64,000 bases of DNA from Alteromonas sp. KC3 (GTDB lineage Bacteria; Pseudomonadota; Gammaproteobacteria; Enterobacterales; Alteromonadaceae), in assembly GCF_016756315.1 (NCBI RefSeq), contig NZ_AP024235.1:3348001-3412000 (forward strand). Direction: 5' to 3'. Positions 36,355 to 47,517 of the stretch are shown here, piece after piece. The notes beneath the pieces were generated by a model, which searched no databases, had not been told where the DNA came from, and worked only from the letters and a program-made list of their open reading frames with translations. The position numbers and the translations under genes are program-made. Each line of letters begins with the position of its first letter. The first letter of the stretch is position 1.

Positions 36355-36738
36355 TTACGTTTGTAGCGCTTTTATAATGGGTACATTGGCCGCTGGAAAG
36401 TCTTGTGCTTGTAGCGCATCCAAGGCAACCCATCGAGCAGACTGGCCTTCTTTCCCATGCGGCTCACCTGAGAAGTCAGTTACCCGATGTACATCTAACT
36501 TAACGACTTTATCGCCGTAGTCATGGTTAATCACAATAACAGGCTCACTTTTCAGTACTTGAATGCCTATTTCTTCGAGTAGCTCGCGCGCGAGTGCCTC
36601 TTGCACACTTTCGCCCTGCTCTACTTTGCCACCAGGGAACTCCCATTTACCACCTTGATGAAGATGGTCGTGACGAAGCGTGATAAAAATATTATCGCCG
36701 CGAGCAATAACACCCACGGCAACATGTACCACTTTCAT
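36355..36738 (-). CDS. mutT: 8-oxo-dGTP diphosphatase MutT
   Basis: This hydrolyses 8-oxo-dGTP to prevent A:T to C:G transversions. The 127-aa protein has the full Nudix box, read as GGKVEQGES then ARELLEEIG (Gx5Ex7REUXEExGU). It has the typical VAVGVIARGDNIFITLR start. Its start codon overlaps the secA stop by one base, indicating co-translation, as in the E. coli secA-mutT pair. Confidence 0.96.
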   Translation of the reverse strand: MKVVHVAVGVIARGDNIFITLRHDHLHQGGKWEFPGGKVEQGESVQEALARELLEEIGIQVLKSEPVIVINHDYGDKVVKLDVHRVTDFSGEPHGKEGQSARWVALDALQAQDFPAANVPIIKALQT

Positions 36739-39446
36739 TATTTCAGCTTACCGTGACACTGCTTGTACTTTTTGCCAGAGCCACACGGACATGGGTCGTT
36801 ACGGCCCACTTTAGCGCCTTCGCGAACTTGTGTACGAACTTTATCGCTGGCCTGCTCTGGTGTTGCAGTAGCTTCTTCATGCTCAAAGTTCTTAGGCACA
36901 TCGTCTGCTTGACGACGCTGCTCTTCCACTTTTTGAACATCTTCTTCCGCTTGTACTTTTACTCGGGCCAAAATAGTAATAACTTCAACCTTCAGAGCTT
37001 CAAGCATTTGAGAGAATAACTCAAACGACTCGCGCTTGTATTCTTGCTTAGGGTTTTTCTGTGCATAGCCACGCAAGTGAATACCTTGACGCAAGTGGTC
37101 CATCGCAGCCAAATGCTCTTTCCAGTGGCTGTCTAGGTTTTGAAGCATAACCGCTTTTTCAAACTGACGAAGCACGTCTGCACCCACAACCGCCTCTTTG
37201 GCTTTGTATGCATTAACAACCTCATCAAGAATACGTTCGCGTAGCTTTTCTTCATATAGCTTGTCGTCGTTTTCTAGCCATGATTGTAGCGGGAGATCCG
37301 TGGCAAAATCGGCCTTAAGGCGCTCTTCTAACCCTTTAACATCCCACATTTCTTCTAGTGACTGAGGCGGAATATACTCATCTACAACGCCTGAGATTAC
37401 ATCTTCGCGAATAGCGGCGATGGTTTCGCTGATATCGCCTTCATCGAGTAGCTCATTACGCTGTTCGTAAATAACTTTACGCTGGTCGTTTGCAACATCA
37501 TCGTACTCAAGTAGTTGTTTACGAATATCAAAGTTACGACCTTCAACTTTACGCTGGGCATTTTCAATAGCACGAGTCACCCATGGGTGCTCAATCGCCT
37601 CACCACGCTCCATGCCCAAACGCTTCATCATATTGCCCATTTTTTCAGAGGCAAAGATACGCATTAGTGCATCGTCAAGCGATAAATAGAAGCGGCTTGA
37701 ACCAGGGTCACCTTGACGGCCAGAACGACCACGTAACTGGTTATCGATACGACGAGATTCGTGACGTTCAGTACCAATAATGTGTAAGCCACCTGAAGCA
37801 AGTACTGCATCATGGCTTTCTTTCCATGCTGCTTTTACTTTTTCAATTTGCGCTTCAGTTGGGTTTTCAATTTTTTCAAGCTCTGCCTGCCAATTACCAC
37901 CAAGTACGATATCAGTACCACGACCGGCCATATTGGTAGCAATAGTTACCGCACCCGGCTTACCAGCTTGCGCAACAATGTCCGCTTCCTGTTCGTGGAA
38001 CTTAGCATTAAGTACTTTGTGCGGAATTTTTTCTTTCTTAAGAATGCGAGAAATAAGCTCTGAGTTTTCAATCGACACAGTACCTACAAGCGTTGGTTGC
38101 CCACGCTTCACACACGCTTTAATGTCTTCAACGATAGCTTCGTACTTTTCTTCTGCCGTCAGGTAGATAAGGTCAGCCATATCTTTACGCTGCATTGGCT
38201 TATTCGTTGGAATAACCACAGTTTCTAGACCGTAAATGTGGTTAAACTCAAACGCTTCTGTATCTGCCGTACCTGTCATACCCGCTAGCTTGTTGTACAA
38301 GCGGAAGTAGTTTTGGAACGTAATTGACGCCAAGGTCTGGTTCTCATTTTGAATGCGAACGCCTTCTTTCGCTTCTACCGCTTGGTGCAAACCTTCAGAC
38401 CAACGGCGGCCTTCCATCGTACGACCAGTGTGCTCGTCGACAATAACAATTTGCTCGTCTTTAACGATGTAATCCACATCTTTAGAGAACAGTTTATGTG
38501 CGCGCAGTGCCGCATTAATGTGGTGAAGCAATGAGATGTTGCCGGCGGCAAACAAAGACTCGCCTTCAGGTAAAATACCTTCTTGGTGAAGAATTTCTTC
38601 AACGTGAATTTGGCCACGTTCTGTTAAGTGAATTTGCTTGGCTTTTAGGTCGATTGTGTAATCGCCATCACCTTCTTGACCTTCTTCGTCTTCTTTTTCT
38701 TGCTGAACCAATTTAGGAATAACTAAATTAATTCGACGGTATAGCTCCGAACTATCCTCGGCTTGACCAGAGATAATTAGCGGCGTACGCGCCTCATCAA
38801 TCAAGATAGAGTCAACTTCATCCACTACAGCAAAGTTAAGTGGTCGCTGAACGCGATCTTGTGGACTAAATGCCATGTTATCGCGCAGATAGTCAAAACC
38901 AAATTCGTTATTGGTACCGTACGTTACATCAGCTTGGTACGCATCACGTTTTTGTTCAGGTGACATACCAGGTACGTTACAGCCAACACGCATCCCCAGG
39001 AAAGTGAATAACTGGTTACTCCACTCGGCATCTCGGCGCGCAAGATAATCGTTCACAGTAACTACGTGAACACCTTTGCCCGATAGCGCGTTTAAGTAAG
39101 TGGGGAGCGTTGCCGTTAACGTTTTACCCTCACCGGTGCGCATTTCCGAAATTTTACCTTCGTGAAGTACCTGACCACCTAGCATTTGCACGTCAAAGTG
39201 GCGCATACCATATACACGCTTACTCGCTTCGCGCACCGTTGCAAAGGCGTCGTTCAAAATATCGTCTAACGTCTCACCTTTCTCTAGGCGTGCTTTAAAC
39301 TCGTCGGTCTTCGCTTTTAGCGCCTCATCAGAAAGCTTTTCATACTCTGCTTCCAGTGCATTGATGGCATCTACGTTCTTGCGTAATTTTTTTAATAATC
39401 GGTCGTTTCTACTACCGAATACTTTTCGAAGGATGCTTGAAAACAT
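36738..39446 (-). CDS. secA: Protein translocase ATPase SecA
   Basis: The motor ATPase that drives preproteins through SecYEG. From ATG 39446 ([16 protein letters not shown]) the protein is 902 aa, the E. coli length; an in-frame ATG 13 codons upstream (39485) adds non-family residues. Walker A is [13 protein letters not shown], the DEAD-like motif is [16 protein letters not shown], the helicase-like NBD2 contains [10 protein letters not shown], and the C-terminus has the zinc/SecB-binding [14 protein letters not shown]. mutT follows with a 1-bp overlap. No secM-like arrest gene precedes it. Confidence 0.98.
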   Translation of the reverse strand: MFSSILRKVFGSRNDRLLKKLRKNVDAINALEAEYEKLSDEALKAKTDEFKARLEKGETLDDILNDAFATVREASKRVYGMRHFDVQMLGGQVLHEGKISEMRTGEGKTLTATLPTYLNALSGKGVHVVTVNDYLARRDAEWSNQLFTFLGMRVGCNVPGMSPEQKRDAYQADVTYGTNNEFGFDYLRDNMAFSPQDRVQRPLNFAVVDEVDSILIDEARTPLIISGQAEDSSELYRRINLVIPKLVQQEKEDEEGQEGDGDYTIDLKAKQIHLTERGQIHVEEILHQEGILPEGESLFAAGNISLLHHINAALRAHKLFSKDVDYIVKDEQIVIVDEHTGRTMEGRRWSEGLHQAVEAKEGVRIQNENQTLASITFQNYFRLYNKLAGMTGTADTEAFEFNHIYGLETVVIPTNKPMQRKDMADLIYLTAEEKYEAIVEDIKACVKRGQPTLVGTVSIENSELISRILKKEKIPHKVLNAKFHEQEADIVAQAGKPGAVTIATNMAGRGTDIVLGGNWQAELEKIENPTEAQIEKVKAAWKESHDAVLASGGLHIIGTERHESRRIDNQLRGRSGRQGDPGSSRFYLSLDDALMRIFASEKMGNMMKRLGMERGEAIEHPWVTRAIENAQRKVEGRNFDIRKQLLEYDDVANDQRKVIYEQRNELLDEGDISETIAAIREDVISGVVDEYIPPQSLEEMWDVKGLEERLKADFATDLPLQSWLENDDKLYEEKLRERILDEVVNAYKAKEAVVGADVLRQFEKAVMLQNLDSHWKEHLAAMDHLRQGIHLRGYAQKNPKQEYKRESFELFSQMLEALKVEVITILARVKVQAEEDVQKVEEQRRQADDVPKNFEHEEATATPEQASDKVRTQVREGAKVGRNDPCPCGSGKKYKQCHGKLK

Positions 39447-39613
39447 TAGCTTTATTATTCCACTACTTGTCGAGACGCCGCACACGGTGCACAGCTAAAT
39501 TAAACCAATAAAACACAACCACGGCTGATCATGTTTTGCGATATTCAAAATTATTTGTTTGCGCACGCAGTCTTTATTTAAAAACCGCACACTGTTACCT
39601 GGCTGCTACCTGC

Positions 39614-40492
39614 TTACTTCTTGTATACGTACGGTAGAGGATCGACTTGTTTTCCGTTTCTTATTACTTCGTAGTGGACATGCACACCCGTAGAGCGCCC
39701 AGTATTGCCCATTTTTGCGACAGGCTGCCCTTTGGTAACCACATCACCTATTGAAACAGTAAGGGTATCGTTGTGTCCGTATCGGGTCACAAAACCATCA
39801 CCGTGATCAATCTCTACTAATTGGCCGTAGCCGTAACGATCACCCGCCCAAGTCACAATGCCTGCGGCAGTCGCTACAACGTTCTCCCCTGCTTTACCAG
39901 CGAAATCCAAGCCTTTGTGCATTGCAGGCTTTCCGGTAAAGGGATCGGCACGCATACCATAATAAGAAGACAACCACCCCGACTCTATCGGACGACCAGA
40001 TAATTGGCTCTGTTCGTATATATGGTGACCCCTAACCAGACTTTCAAGCATAGACAATTGCTGAGACTTTAAATCGAGCGATTGTTCGAGCTTGGCTATC
40101 TCGTGAAGTAAAGGATCATCTTGGAGGTTATCCGGTATCGATACCGGTACGAAAGCGTCCAGGTCAGCCGCTGACATACCTAATTCTGTTGCAATTTGCT
40201 TTCCCTTTTCGTCTAACAAACGGGTTTGTGCAGAGAGCTCTGCGATGTGAGAAAGCAACGCTTGAAGTTTGATTGTGGTTTGTTGTTTTAACGCTTCAAC
40301 GTCTTTTTGTGTTTCGTTGACTTCGGTTTGCGCTAAACGCACGCGAGCGATATCTTCAGATACCGATTCGGTAGAACGACTCGACACTAACATAAAAATA
40401 GACGAGAGCACGGTTGCGCTCACGAGCGTACGGACACTAATACTGTGTCGGTAGCGTTTATTTTTGCCTGCTAATGTAATCGTTAATTTCAT
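39614..40492 (-). CDS. M23-family peptidoglycan endopeptidase with coiled coil
   Basis: A 292-aa cell-envelope protein. A basic N-terminus and one membrane segment (about residues 20-40) lead to a periplasmic coiled coil (about 50-90 and 145-170), then a C-terminal LytM/M23 domain. Metal ligands are intact: His and Asp in MHKGLDFAG and the HxH in HVHYEV, so a catalytically active DD-endopeptidase is expected, unlike degenerate EnvC/NlpD activators. It sits between lpxC and secA, beside the division cluster, a location that fits a role in wall remodelling. Confidence 0.92.
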   Translation of the reverse strand: MKLTITLAGKNKRYRHSISVRTLVSATVLSSIFMLVSSRSTESVSEDIARVRLAQTEVNETQKDVEALKQQTTIKLQALLSHIAELSAQTRLLDEKGKQIATELGMSAADLDAFVPVSIPDNLQDDPLLHEIAKLEQSLDLKSQQLSMLESLVRGHHIYEQSQLSGRPIESGWLSSYYGMRADPFTGKPAMHKGLDFAGKAGENVVATAAGIVTWAGDRYGYGQLVEIDHGDGFVTRYGHNDTLTVSIGDVVTKGQPVAKMGNTGRSTGVHVHYEVIRNGKQVDPLPYVYKK

Positions 40493-40632
40493 ACCACGAA
40501 GAAAAATGCTGTTTCACGCCCGTGTTTTATTCTCAACTCTTTCTATTTAGAGTTTGTTTTTGTGTCACGTGGGTGAAATTTATATAATTATCCGGCTACT
40601 GTATCATTTATTTCAGTAATTGCCATACGAAA

Positions 40633-40656
40633 AAAAGCCGCCCGTAGGCGGCTTTT
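40633..40656 (-). terminator. Terminator after lpxC, end of the dcw transcription unit
   Basis: A 10-bp stem AAAAGCCGCC/GGCGGCTTTT with a CGTA loop and T tract on the minus strand, 10 bp past the lpxC stop. Confidence 0.9.
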
Positions 40657-40666
40657 CACAATTTTT

Positions 40667-41578
40667 TTATGCGAGTACTGGCTGAGCGTAACGAATTGGC
40701 GCAGTTTCTTGCGAATCGTACGTCACATATTCCCAACAGTCTTTTTGTTCTAGCACGGCATTCAACAACTTATTATTAAGACCGTGACCTGTTTTATAAG
40801 CGCGAAGCTCGCCGATCAAACTATGTCCGCCAAGGTATAAATCACCAATAGCGTCTAAGATCTTATGCTTCAAAAACTCATCGTCGTAGCGCAAGCCTTC
40901 AGGATTTAGCACTCTGAACTCATCAAGCGCGACAGCGTTTTCCATGCTACCGCCTAATGCTAGGTTGTTCGCGTTCATATATTCTAAGTCGCTCATGAAC
41001 CCAAACGTACGCGCACGGCTTACTTCGTTAACATATGAACAAGAGTCAAAATCCATTGTCATATGCTGACGCGTCTGACTGATCACCGGATGATCAAAAT
41101 CTATCTGGAAATCTACGCGGAAGCCATCATACGGCACTAATTCAGCCCACTTGTCGCCATCTTCTACACGAACTGGCTTTTTAATACGGATAAATTGCTT
41201 CGGTGCATTAAGCTCTTCAATACCCGCAGACTGAAGTAAGAATACGAACGGGCTTGCACTTCCGTCCATAATTGGCAGCTCGTTACTGTCTACTTCAACA
41301 ATGATATTGTCGATTCCCAGCCCTGCTAACGCAGACGCTAAGTGTTCAACGGTTTGGATTGTTACACCGTCTTCATTGTTTAGACACGTACACAGCATGG
41401 TATTACCCACCGCGTTTGCACGCGAAGGGATATCAACATGAGGTTCAAGGTCAACACGCCTAAACACGATTCCCGTGTTTGCAGGCGCAGGTCGGAGAGT
41501 CATTGTGACCTTTTCCCCTTTATGAAGCCCAATTCCAGTCTCTTGTACTGGATGCTTGATTGTACGTTGTCTAATCAT
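40667..41578 (-). CDS. lpxC: UDP-3-O-acyl-N-acetylglucosamine deacetylase LpxC
   Basis: The zinc deacetylase for the committed step of lipid A synthesis. At 303 aa it matches the E. coli length. The N-terminal [19 protein letters not shown] is the family start. Zinc ligands lie in [13 protein letters not shown] (first His) and in [15 protein letters not shown] (His and Asp), with a late catalytic His in TGHGLNNK. It follows ftsZ by 210 bp and is separately promoted or read from ftsZ. In E. coli LpxC is degraded by FtsH; the C-terminus here (QPVLA) is compatible with that. Confidence 0.97.
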   Translation of the reverse strand: MIRQRTIKHPVQETGIGLHKGEKVTMTLRPAPANTGIVFRRVDLEPHVDIPSRANAVGNTMLCTCLNNEDGVTIQTVEHLASALAGLGIDNIIVEVDSNELPIMDGSASPFVFLLQSAGIEELNAPKQFIRIKKPVRVEDGDKWAELVPYDGFRVDFQIDFDHPVISQTRQHMTMDFDSCSYVNEVSRARTFGFMSDLEYMNANNLALGGSMENAVALDEFRVLNPEGLRYDDEFLKHKILDAIGDLYLGGHSLIGELRAYKTGHGLNNKLLNAVLEQKDCWEYVTYDSQETAPIRYAQPVLA

Positions 41579-41716
41579 CTGCTTAAGCTTTTACCTATTA
41601 AAAAAGCGGGCGCGAATTATAGTGAGTTATTACTCACATGTCAAAATTTGCCCAATATGCCATCAAAATGGCATCAATTTGGCTTATTTCAACCTTCCAC
41701 GCAGTTACATTACATT

Positions 41717-41750
41717 GTGTTGATTTACACTCAATAGTGTAAGACAACAC
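41717..41750. repeat. Inverted repeat in the ftsZ-lpxC intergenic region
   Basis: Arms GTGTTGATTTACACT (41717-41731) and AGTGTAAGACAACAC (41736-41750) are complementary at 13 of 15 positions around a CAAT centre; the inner 6 bp are perfect. No T tract follows on either strand, so it does not look like a standard terminator. Confidence 0.75.
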
Positions 41751-41788
41751 TTCTGCAAAATAATTCCCTTCCTTTTCAGGCAGCTAAA

Positions 41789-42955
41789 TTAGTCTGCCTG
41801 TTTACGCAAGAACGCTGGAATATCAAGATACTCTAGGTCGTTGTCAGGTTGCGCACTGTCATCAGCTTTTAGCGCTTGGTTGCCCTCAGTGCCACCCACT
41901 GCAGAACGCGGCTCGCTTGTTTGCGTGCTGCCGTACTCTTTGGCGCTTTGAGTCAAACGAGAACCTTCAGAACTCACCAGTGAGATATCAGGCTTACGCT
42001 CTGCACCAATACCTGTTGCCACAACTGTTACGCGTAGTTCGTCAGTCATTTCCATATCAATAACCGTACCGACTACAACCGTTGCGTTTTCAGAAGCAAA
42101 AGCTTTAACCGCGTTACCTACTGTCTCAAACTCGTCAATAGCGAAGTCTGGGCCTGCTGTGATATTCACGAGAATACCGCGCGCACCTGACAAATCGATA
42201 TCTTCAAGTAATGGACTTGCAATGGCTGATTCTGCTGCTTCTTCAGCACGGTCTGGACCGCTTGCCGCGCCACTACCCATCATTGCTTTACCCATTTCAG
42301 ACATAACAGTACGTACGTCAGCAAAGTCAACGTTGATAAGACCAGGACGTGTAATAAGCTCTGCAATCCCCTGAACAGCGCCGCGTAGTACATCGTTCGC
42401 TGCACTGAAAGCTTGAAGTAGTGGTGTGCCTGGGCCCATCACTTTAAGCAGCTTTTCATTAGGGATGGTGATGAGCGAGTCTACGTTGTTCGCAAGTTCA
42501 ACAATGCCCTGCTCTGCAAAAGAGGTACGCTTTTTACCTTCAAATGGGAACGGTTTGGTCACTACTGCTACAGTAAGAATACCCATTTCGCGTGCAATTT
42601 TTGCCACTTCTGGCGCAGCGCCCGTACCCGTACCACCGCCCATACCGGCAGTGATGAAAACCATATCAGCGCCGTCTAATGCCTGGCGAATGGTTTCTCT
42701 GTCTTCTTGTGCTGCTTCACGACCAATATTCGGATCAGCACCTGCACCTAACCCTTTTGTAACACTTGAACCAATTTGAAGTGTTACGTCTGCACTTGAG
42801 CTGCGAAGCACCTGTGCATCGGTGTTAACTGCGATAAATTCTACGCCTTCAATGCTTTGAGACACCATGTGCTCAACTGCATTGCCGCCGCCGCCACCGA
42901 CACCGATGACTTTGATTACGGCTTCTTCGCCGTGACTATCCATTAATTCGAACAT
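41789..42955 (-). CDS. ftsZ: Cell division GTPase FtsZ
   Basis: The tubulin homologue that forms the division ring. The start is ATG 42955 ([11 protein letters not shown]), behind a GGAGAG ribosome site, giving 388 aa; an upstream in-frame ATG (43000) adds non-family residues. The tubulin signature [10 protein letters not shown], the T7-loop region [11 protein letters not shown], a variable linker (about 318-370) and the C-terminal partner-binding peptide [13 protein letters not shown] are all present. It follows ftsA by 108 bp, which may contain an ftsZ-specific promoter. Confidence 0.98.
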   Translation of the reverse strand: MFELMDSHGEEAVIKVIGVGGGGGNAVEHMVSQSIEGVEFIAVNTDAQVLRSSSADVTLQIGSSVTKGLGAGADPNIGREAAQEDRETIRQALDGADMVFITAGMGGGTGTGAAPEVAKIAREMGILTVAVVTKPFPFEGKKRTSFAEQGIVELANNVDSLITIPNEKLLKVMGPGTPLLQAFSAANDVLRGAVQGIAELITRPGLINVDFADVRTVMSEMGKAMMGSGAASGPDRAEEAAESAIASPLLEDIDLSGARGILVNITAGPDFAIDEFETVGNAVKAFASENATVVVGTVIDMEMTDELRVTVVATGIGAERKPDISLVSSEGSRLTQSAKEYGSTQTSEPRSAVGGTEGNQALKADDSAQPDNDLEYLDIPAFLRKQAD

Positions 42956-43063
42956 ACTTACTCTCCGGTTGTACGTCTTTTCAACACTACGCCAGGTCAT
43001 TCCCTTAGGCTAATTGCGTCCTGCCAGCCTTAATGCCGTAGCTATAGCGCCCCCAAAATAAAA

Positions 43064-44293
43064 TTAAAATTCACCTTTAAACCAGCTTTGCACTCGTTGA
43101 AATAAGCTTTCACCGGGTTTCTGCGTACTGGATTTCTTATTATCAGATTGTACTTTGCCATATTGCAGCAGTCCTACAACTGTTGCAAAGCCGGCATCAT
43201 CAACGTATTCAGACAAGCCTTTTACGTTGATGGGTTTGCCCACGCGCACGGGCATCTGGAAAAGTTCCTCAGCAAATTCTACAGCACCTTCCATTTTTGC
43301 AGTGCCGCCTGTGAGCACGAGGCCCGCAGCAATTTGCTCTTCCAGACCACTGGCACGAATTTCATCGTGTACCAGTTCAAAAAGCTCTTGGTAACGAGGT
43401 TCAATGACCTCAGCCAATGTATGACGAGACATCACTCGAGCAGGGCGTCCGCCCACACTCGGCACTTCAATGCTGTCTTCCATACTTACCATATCTTTCA
43501 ATGCACAGGCGTAATTCACCTTAATTTCTTCAGCATTGCTGATAGGCGTTCTAAAGATCTTAGCAATATCGCTGGTAATTTGATTACCTGCAACAGGAAT
43601 TACGGCCGTATGACGAATTGCACCATCAGTGTAAATCACCATATCCATCGTACCGCCACCAATGTCGACTACGCAGACACCAAGCTCGCGCTCGTCATCA
43701 GTCAACACGGCATAGCTAGATGCTAGGGCTGAGAAAATAAGCTGATCGGCATTAAGCTCACAACGCTCAACGCACTTAACCATATTTTTTGCCATATCAT
43801 CTGCGCACGTAATAATGTGTGCATCCGCTTCCATTCTTACGCCTGACATGCCAATCGGGTTTTTAATTCCCTCTTGTACGTCAATAGTAAATTCCTGTGG
43901 TAAAACATGTAGTAAACGTCGCTCAGCAGCTATAGGTACACTACGCGCTGCATGAATCACATTATCTACATCTTCTTGTGTTACTTCTTGGTTATTAATT
44001 GGCACCATGCCATTTTCATTTTGGCATTTTACGTGACGTCCCGAGATAGACATGAAAACTGAAGACACACGGCAATCTGCCATTAACTCCATCTCGTTCA
44101 CTGCACGTTGTACCGACTTAACCACCAAGTTCAAATCGTTAACGCCGCCCTTGTCCATGCCTTTTGACGCATGGGTGCCCACGCCAACGATACTGATTTG
44201 ATCATCTTCTAGCAGTTCGCCCACAACAGCCTTCACTTGGCTGGTGCCGATATCTAGTCCTACAATCAAATTGCGTTCAGCAGGTTTTGACAT
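43064..44293 (-). CDS. ftsA: Cell division protein FtsA
   Basis: The actin-like membrane tether for FtsZ. The start is ATG 44293 (MSKPAERN), after an AAGGA ribosome site; the frame is open further upstream but that lies in ftsQ. ATP-binding motifs are LIVGLDIGTSQVKAVVGE and VVDIGGGTMD. The C-terminal amphipathic membrane-targeting helix SLFQRVQSWFKGEF is present. It starts 7 bp after the ftsQ stop. The 409-aa length is normal. Confidence 0.98.
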   Translation of the reverse strand: MSKPAERNLIVGLDIGTSQVKAVVGELLEDDQISIVGVGTHASKGMDKGGVNDLNLVVKSVQRAVNEMELMADCRVSSVFMSISGRHVKCQNENGMVPINNQEVTQEDVDNVIHAARSVPIAAERRLLHVLPQEFTIDVQEGIKNPIGMSGVRMEADAHIITCADDMAKNMVKCVERCELNADQLIFSALASSYAVLTDDERELGVCVVDIGGGTMDMVIYTDGAIRHTAVIPVAGNQITSDIAKIFRTPISNAEEIKVNYACALKDMVSMEDSIEVPSVGGRPARVMSRHTLAEVIEPRYQELFELVHDEIRASGLEEQIAAGLVLTGGTAKMEGAVEFAEELFQMPVRVGKPINVKGLSEYVDDAGFATVVGLLQYGKVQSDNKKSSTQKPGESLFQRVQSWFKGEF

Positions 44294-44300
44294 GGTTTCC

Positions 44301-45071
44301 TTAACTCTCTTCATCTGTGGTGTTGTCATCGTTCCAACCAACGGCAACACCCGTGTCATAGCGAAGGTCGACGTATTTCACCGCCTTCTCTTGCTGCGCC
44401 AACAGCGGATAAACATCGATAAAGCGTTGTAATCTATCGATAAACTCTTGGCGCCCCAAATTCAATTTTATACCGTTCTTTAACTGCACTTGCCAAGCAA
44501 ATCGCTCGCTTAGGCTTAACTCATCAATGGCCATATCCGTTGTTGTTATCAACGCATGCATGGCATTGTAACCTTCAAGTGCCGTTTTTTCGCTGCCGCC
44601 CGGGCCATATAACCTAGGTAATTGCAACTCAACCCCTTCATCGTTAAACGTATCGCCGTAGGGGTTAAGCAACAAATCTTCGTTCCACTTGGCAACAGGT
44701 TGTTGTTCAACCAAATAAATTTTCAGTGTGTTCGGCCACTTTTTTCGAACCGAAGCACGGTAAACCCAAGACTGTGATTCAACGAGTTCAAATACTTCGT
44801 TAACGTCAAGCGCAAAAAAACTTCCGGGTTGCGCTTTACGAATTAATCGCTCGAGCTTTGCAATGTCGATATGCTGATAATCACCAGAAAAATCGATCAC
44901 TTGCACCGGCATTTGTTGCTCATCGTACAAATACTGGTTAGCTTTCATGCCACCAAAGACTAAACCTGCCAGCACCAAGCCCAAGAAGGCGACGCCGCTC
45001 CACATGGCTCTTTTGCTCTTTTTAGGTGCTGCTAAGTTAGCGGCACCTTGCTCAGTATTTGGTTCAGTCAT
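44301..45071 (-). CDS. ftsQ: Cell division protein FtsQ
   Basis: A bitopic inner-membrane protein linking early and late divisome parts. The 256-aa sequence has a cytoplasmic N-tail, one membrane helix (about residues 24-45, MWSGVAFLGLVLAGLVFGG), a POTRA domain (IDFSGDYQHIDIAKLERLI), and a beta domain ending YVDLRYDTGVAVGW, the usual FtsQ C-terminal signature. It lies between ddlB and ftsA, 27 bp after ddlB. Confidence 0.96.
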   Translation of the reverse strand: MTEPNTEQGAANLAAPKKSKRAMWSGVAFLGLVLAGLVFGGMKANQYLYDEQQMPVQVIDFSGDYQHIDIAKLERLIRKAQPGSFFALDVNEVFELVESQSWVYRASVRKKWPNTLKIYLVEQQPVAKWNEDLLLNPYGDTFNDEGVELQLPRLYGPGGSEKTALEGYNAMHALITTTDMAIDELSLSERFAWQVQLKNGIKLNLGRQEFIDRLQRFIDVYPLLAQQEKAVKYVDLRYDTGVAVGWNDDNTTDEES

Positions 45072-45098
45072 TCGTCTTTATACATTCTAAGCTGGCGG

Positions 45099-46070
45099 TT
45101 AAACCGCCGTCTTTGGGTTGTCATCAAAGCTGGTCGATAAAATACTTAAAACCAGTTCATCAAACGATAACCCCGCTACTTTAGCTGCTTTGGGGACTAA
45201 ACTTTTTTCTGTCATTCCCGGCACTGTATTTGCCTCGAGCAAATAAAACTGCCTTTGGTTGTCTTGCATGACATCAACACGCCCCCAACCACTGCCAGAC
45301 ACTGCATCAAACGCACGTGCAGCAAGCTTTGCTAGTTGCACCTCTTGTTCTTCGGACAAACCGCTGGGACAGTAATATTCCGTAGTATTATCCTGATACT
45401 TAGCAGCATAATCGTAGAATGTATGTGGAGTAGACATGCGAATAGACGGCAAAGCCTGCCCCTGTAATACAGAAACAGTGAACTCTGGGCCGTCAATATA
45501 CTGCTCTAACAAGACTTGATTATCATATTTAAAGGCGTCTTGAATAGCAGTTTCGAGTTGTTTAGCGCTAGTCACTCGTGCCATGCCAATACTCGACCCT
45601 TCTCGGGCCGGTTTTACCATGACTTCATTCCCCAATTTATCCATTATAGCGCTGCACTTACCAGCTTCAAAGTGCCTTTTATCAGCAATTTCATATTTTG
45701 CTGTCGGTAAGCCCAAACTTTGCCAAACTTGCTTCGTGTGAATTTTGTCCATCGCCAATGCTGAACCTAACACTCGACTGCCTGTATAAGGAATTTTAAG
45801 TAGCTGTAATGCCCCTTGCATGGAACCATCTTCACCGCCGCGACCATGCAACATAATAAGCGCTCGGTCGACATCGAGTGTAAGTAAATCAGTTAAAGGA
45901 CGCTCAGCAGGGTCGAATGCAAAAGCGTCCACACCTTGACGTAACAGCGCGTTTAGTACTGCCGTACCTGAATTAAGCGAGACCTCGCGTTCTGCTGAAT
46001 CGCCACCTAACAGAACAGCAACTTTGCCATATTCCGATGGAGAGTGAGTACTAACTGAGGGTTTAAACAT
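45099..46070 (-). CDS. ddlB: D-alanine-D-alanine ligase
   Basis: This ATP-grasp enzyme makes the D-Ala-D-Ala dipeptide for the pentapeptide stem. The start is ATG 46070 (MFKPSVSTH) with a strong GGAGG ribosome site inside the end of murC; an ATG 21 bp upstream (46091) is less likely. Recognisable parts are VLLGGDSAEREVSLNSG, MLHGRGGEDGSMQG, the ATP-grasp loop REGSSIGMARV, and the metal-binding EANTVPGMTEKSL. The 323-aa length is slightly above the E. coli DdlB length. Confidence 0.97.
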   Translation of the reverse strand: MFKPSVSTHSPSEYGKVAVLLGGDSAEREVSLNSGTAVLNALLRQGVDAFAFDPAERPLTDLLTLDVDRALIMLHGRGGEDGSMQGALQLLKIPYTGSRVLGSALAMDKIHTKQVWQSLGLPTAKYEIADKRHFEAGKCSAIMDKLGNEVMVKPAREGSSIGMARVTSAKQLETAIQDAFKYDNQVLLEQYIDGPEFTVSVLQGQALPSIRMSTPHTFYDYAAKYQDNTTEYYCPSGLSEEQEVQLAKLAARAFDAVSGSGWGRVDVMQDNQRQFYLLEANTVPGMTEKSLVPKAAKVAGLSFDELVLSILSTSFDDNPKTAV

Positions 46071-46071
46071 C

Positions 46072-47517
46072 TTATTCTCCCTCCTTAGCAAGTTGTTGTG
46101 GCTCTAATTGGTGCTTTGCAAGTAGCTTGGCAATTTGTCCAATATTCCCCGCCCCTTGGGTCATCACTATGTCTCCATCGAGCATAATATTGGCCAATAT
46201 CGCTGGTAATGCGTCTTTGCCGCCCACATAAACAGGTTCTATTTGCCCTCTTTGACGTATAGAGCGGCACAGAGATTTACTGTCAGCGCCTTCAATGGGT
46301 TGCTCACTTGCTGCGTAAACATCTAACAGCAATAGCGCATCTACACTAGACAGGACTTCAACAAAATCTTCGTACAAATCACGGGTTCGCGTGTAACGGT
46401 GAGGTTGATAAACCATAACAAGGCGCTTGTCTGGCCAATTCGCTCTTGCCGCAGCGATCGTCGCTCTAACTTCTGTTGGATGGTGCCCATAGTCATCTAC
46501 TAAGCACACCTCACCCTTGCTCGTTGTAAACGTACCTAGTTGCTCAAAACGACGACCTATCCCACCAAAACTGGCGAGTGCACGAATAATGGCGTCATCT
46601 TCGATACCTTCATCAGTTGCAACTGCAATGGCGGCAAGTGCGTTTAACACATTGTGATTACCGGTTAGGTTTAATGTGATTTCAAGCGCGGGTAATTCTG
46701 GACGAATAACAGTGAAATTTGCTTTACCAAAAGACAGACGAATGTTTTCTGCACGGTAATCGTTATGTGCTTCAAAACCATAGGTAAGAATACTGCGACC
46801 AATACGCGGGCGAATCTCTTGAATATTTGCATCGTCCCCACACACAATTGCCTGACCGTAAAATGGTAAGTTAGATAGGAAGTCGACAAACGTGTCTTTG
46901 ACCTTTGAAAAGTCGCCGCCATACGTATCCATATGGTCTGCTTCGATATTGGTGACTACTGACACCATAGGCTGCAGATGGAGAAATGACGCATCACTCT
47001 CGTCAGCTTCTGCTATGAGATAGCGGCTTTTACCTAGTCTTGCATTAGTACCAGCACTGTTAAGCAGCCCGCCAATCACAAACGTAGGATCGTATTCTGC
47101 TTCTGCAAAAATAGTAGAAATCAAGCTTGTAGTGGTTGTTTTACCATGGGTTCCTGCCACAGCAATGCCATGACGAAAACGCATGAGTTCGGCGAGCATT
47201 TCAGCGCGGCGTATAATTGGAATACGCTTTTCACGAGCAACAATGATTTCTGGGTTCTGCTCGTTTATGGCACTGGACACGACAATAACATCCATACCTT
47301 CCACGTTTTCCGAACGATGGCCAATTTTCACGTCAGCGCCCAGTTCACTTAAGCGTTGCGTCATAGGCCCTTCTTGAATATCAGAGCCTGCAATCGCATA
47401 ACCTTCATTTAGCAATACCTCTGCGATACCGCCCATACCGGCACCGCCGATACCAATAAAAAATATATTTTTGACCCTGCGCATTTGCGGGCTTTCAAAT
47501 GGGGTTTTAAAAACCAT
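46072..47517 (-). CDS. murC: UDP-N-acetylmuramate-L-alanine ligase
   Basis: This adds L-Ala to UDP-MurNAc, the first amino acid of the stem peptide. The Rossmann start is [12 protein letters not shown], the ATP loop is [11 protein letters not shown], and the C-terminal domain has [12 protein letters not shown] and the YQPHRYTRT motif. At 481 aa it is typical. Its ATG overlaps the murG stop as TAATG. An internal ATG at 47484 (MRRVKNIFF) is an alternative start that would lose this coupling. Confidence 0.97.
   Translation of the reverse strand: MVFKTPFESPQMRRVKNIFFIGIGGAGMGGIAEVLLNEGYAIAGSDIQEGPMTQRLSELGADVKIGHRSENVEGMDVIVVSSAINEQNPEIIVAREKRIPIIRRAEMLAELMRFRHGIAVAGTHGKTTTTSLISTIFAEAEYDPTFVIGGLLNSAGTNARLGKSRYLIAEADESDASFLHLQPMVSVVTNIEADHMDTYGGDFSKVKDTFVDFLSNLPFYGQAIVCGDDANIQEIRPRIGRSILTYGFEAHNDYRAENIRLSFGKANFTVIRPELPALEITLNLTGNHNVLNALAAIAVATDEGIEDDAIIRALASFGGIGRRFEQLGTFTTSKGEVCLVDDYGHHPTEVRATIAAARANWPDKRLVMVYQPHRYTRTRDLYEDFVEVLSSVDALLLLDVYAASEQPIEGADSKSLCRSIRQRGQIEPVYVGGKDALPAILANIMLDGDIVMTQGAGNIGQIAKLLAKHQLEPQQLAKEGE

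Noticed and set aside
39447..39613. secM or a leader peptide before secA
   Set aside because: No reading frame with a ribosome site or an arrest-like motif was found in this 167-bp gap.
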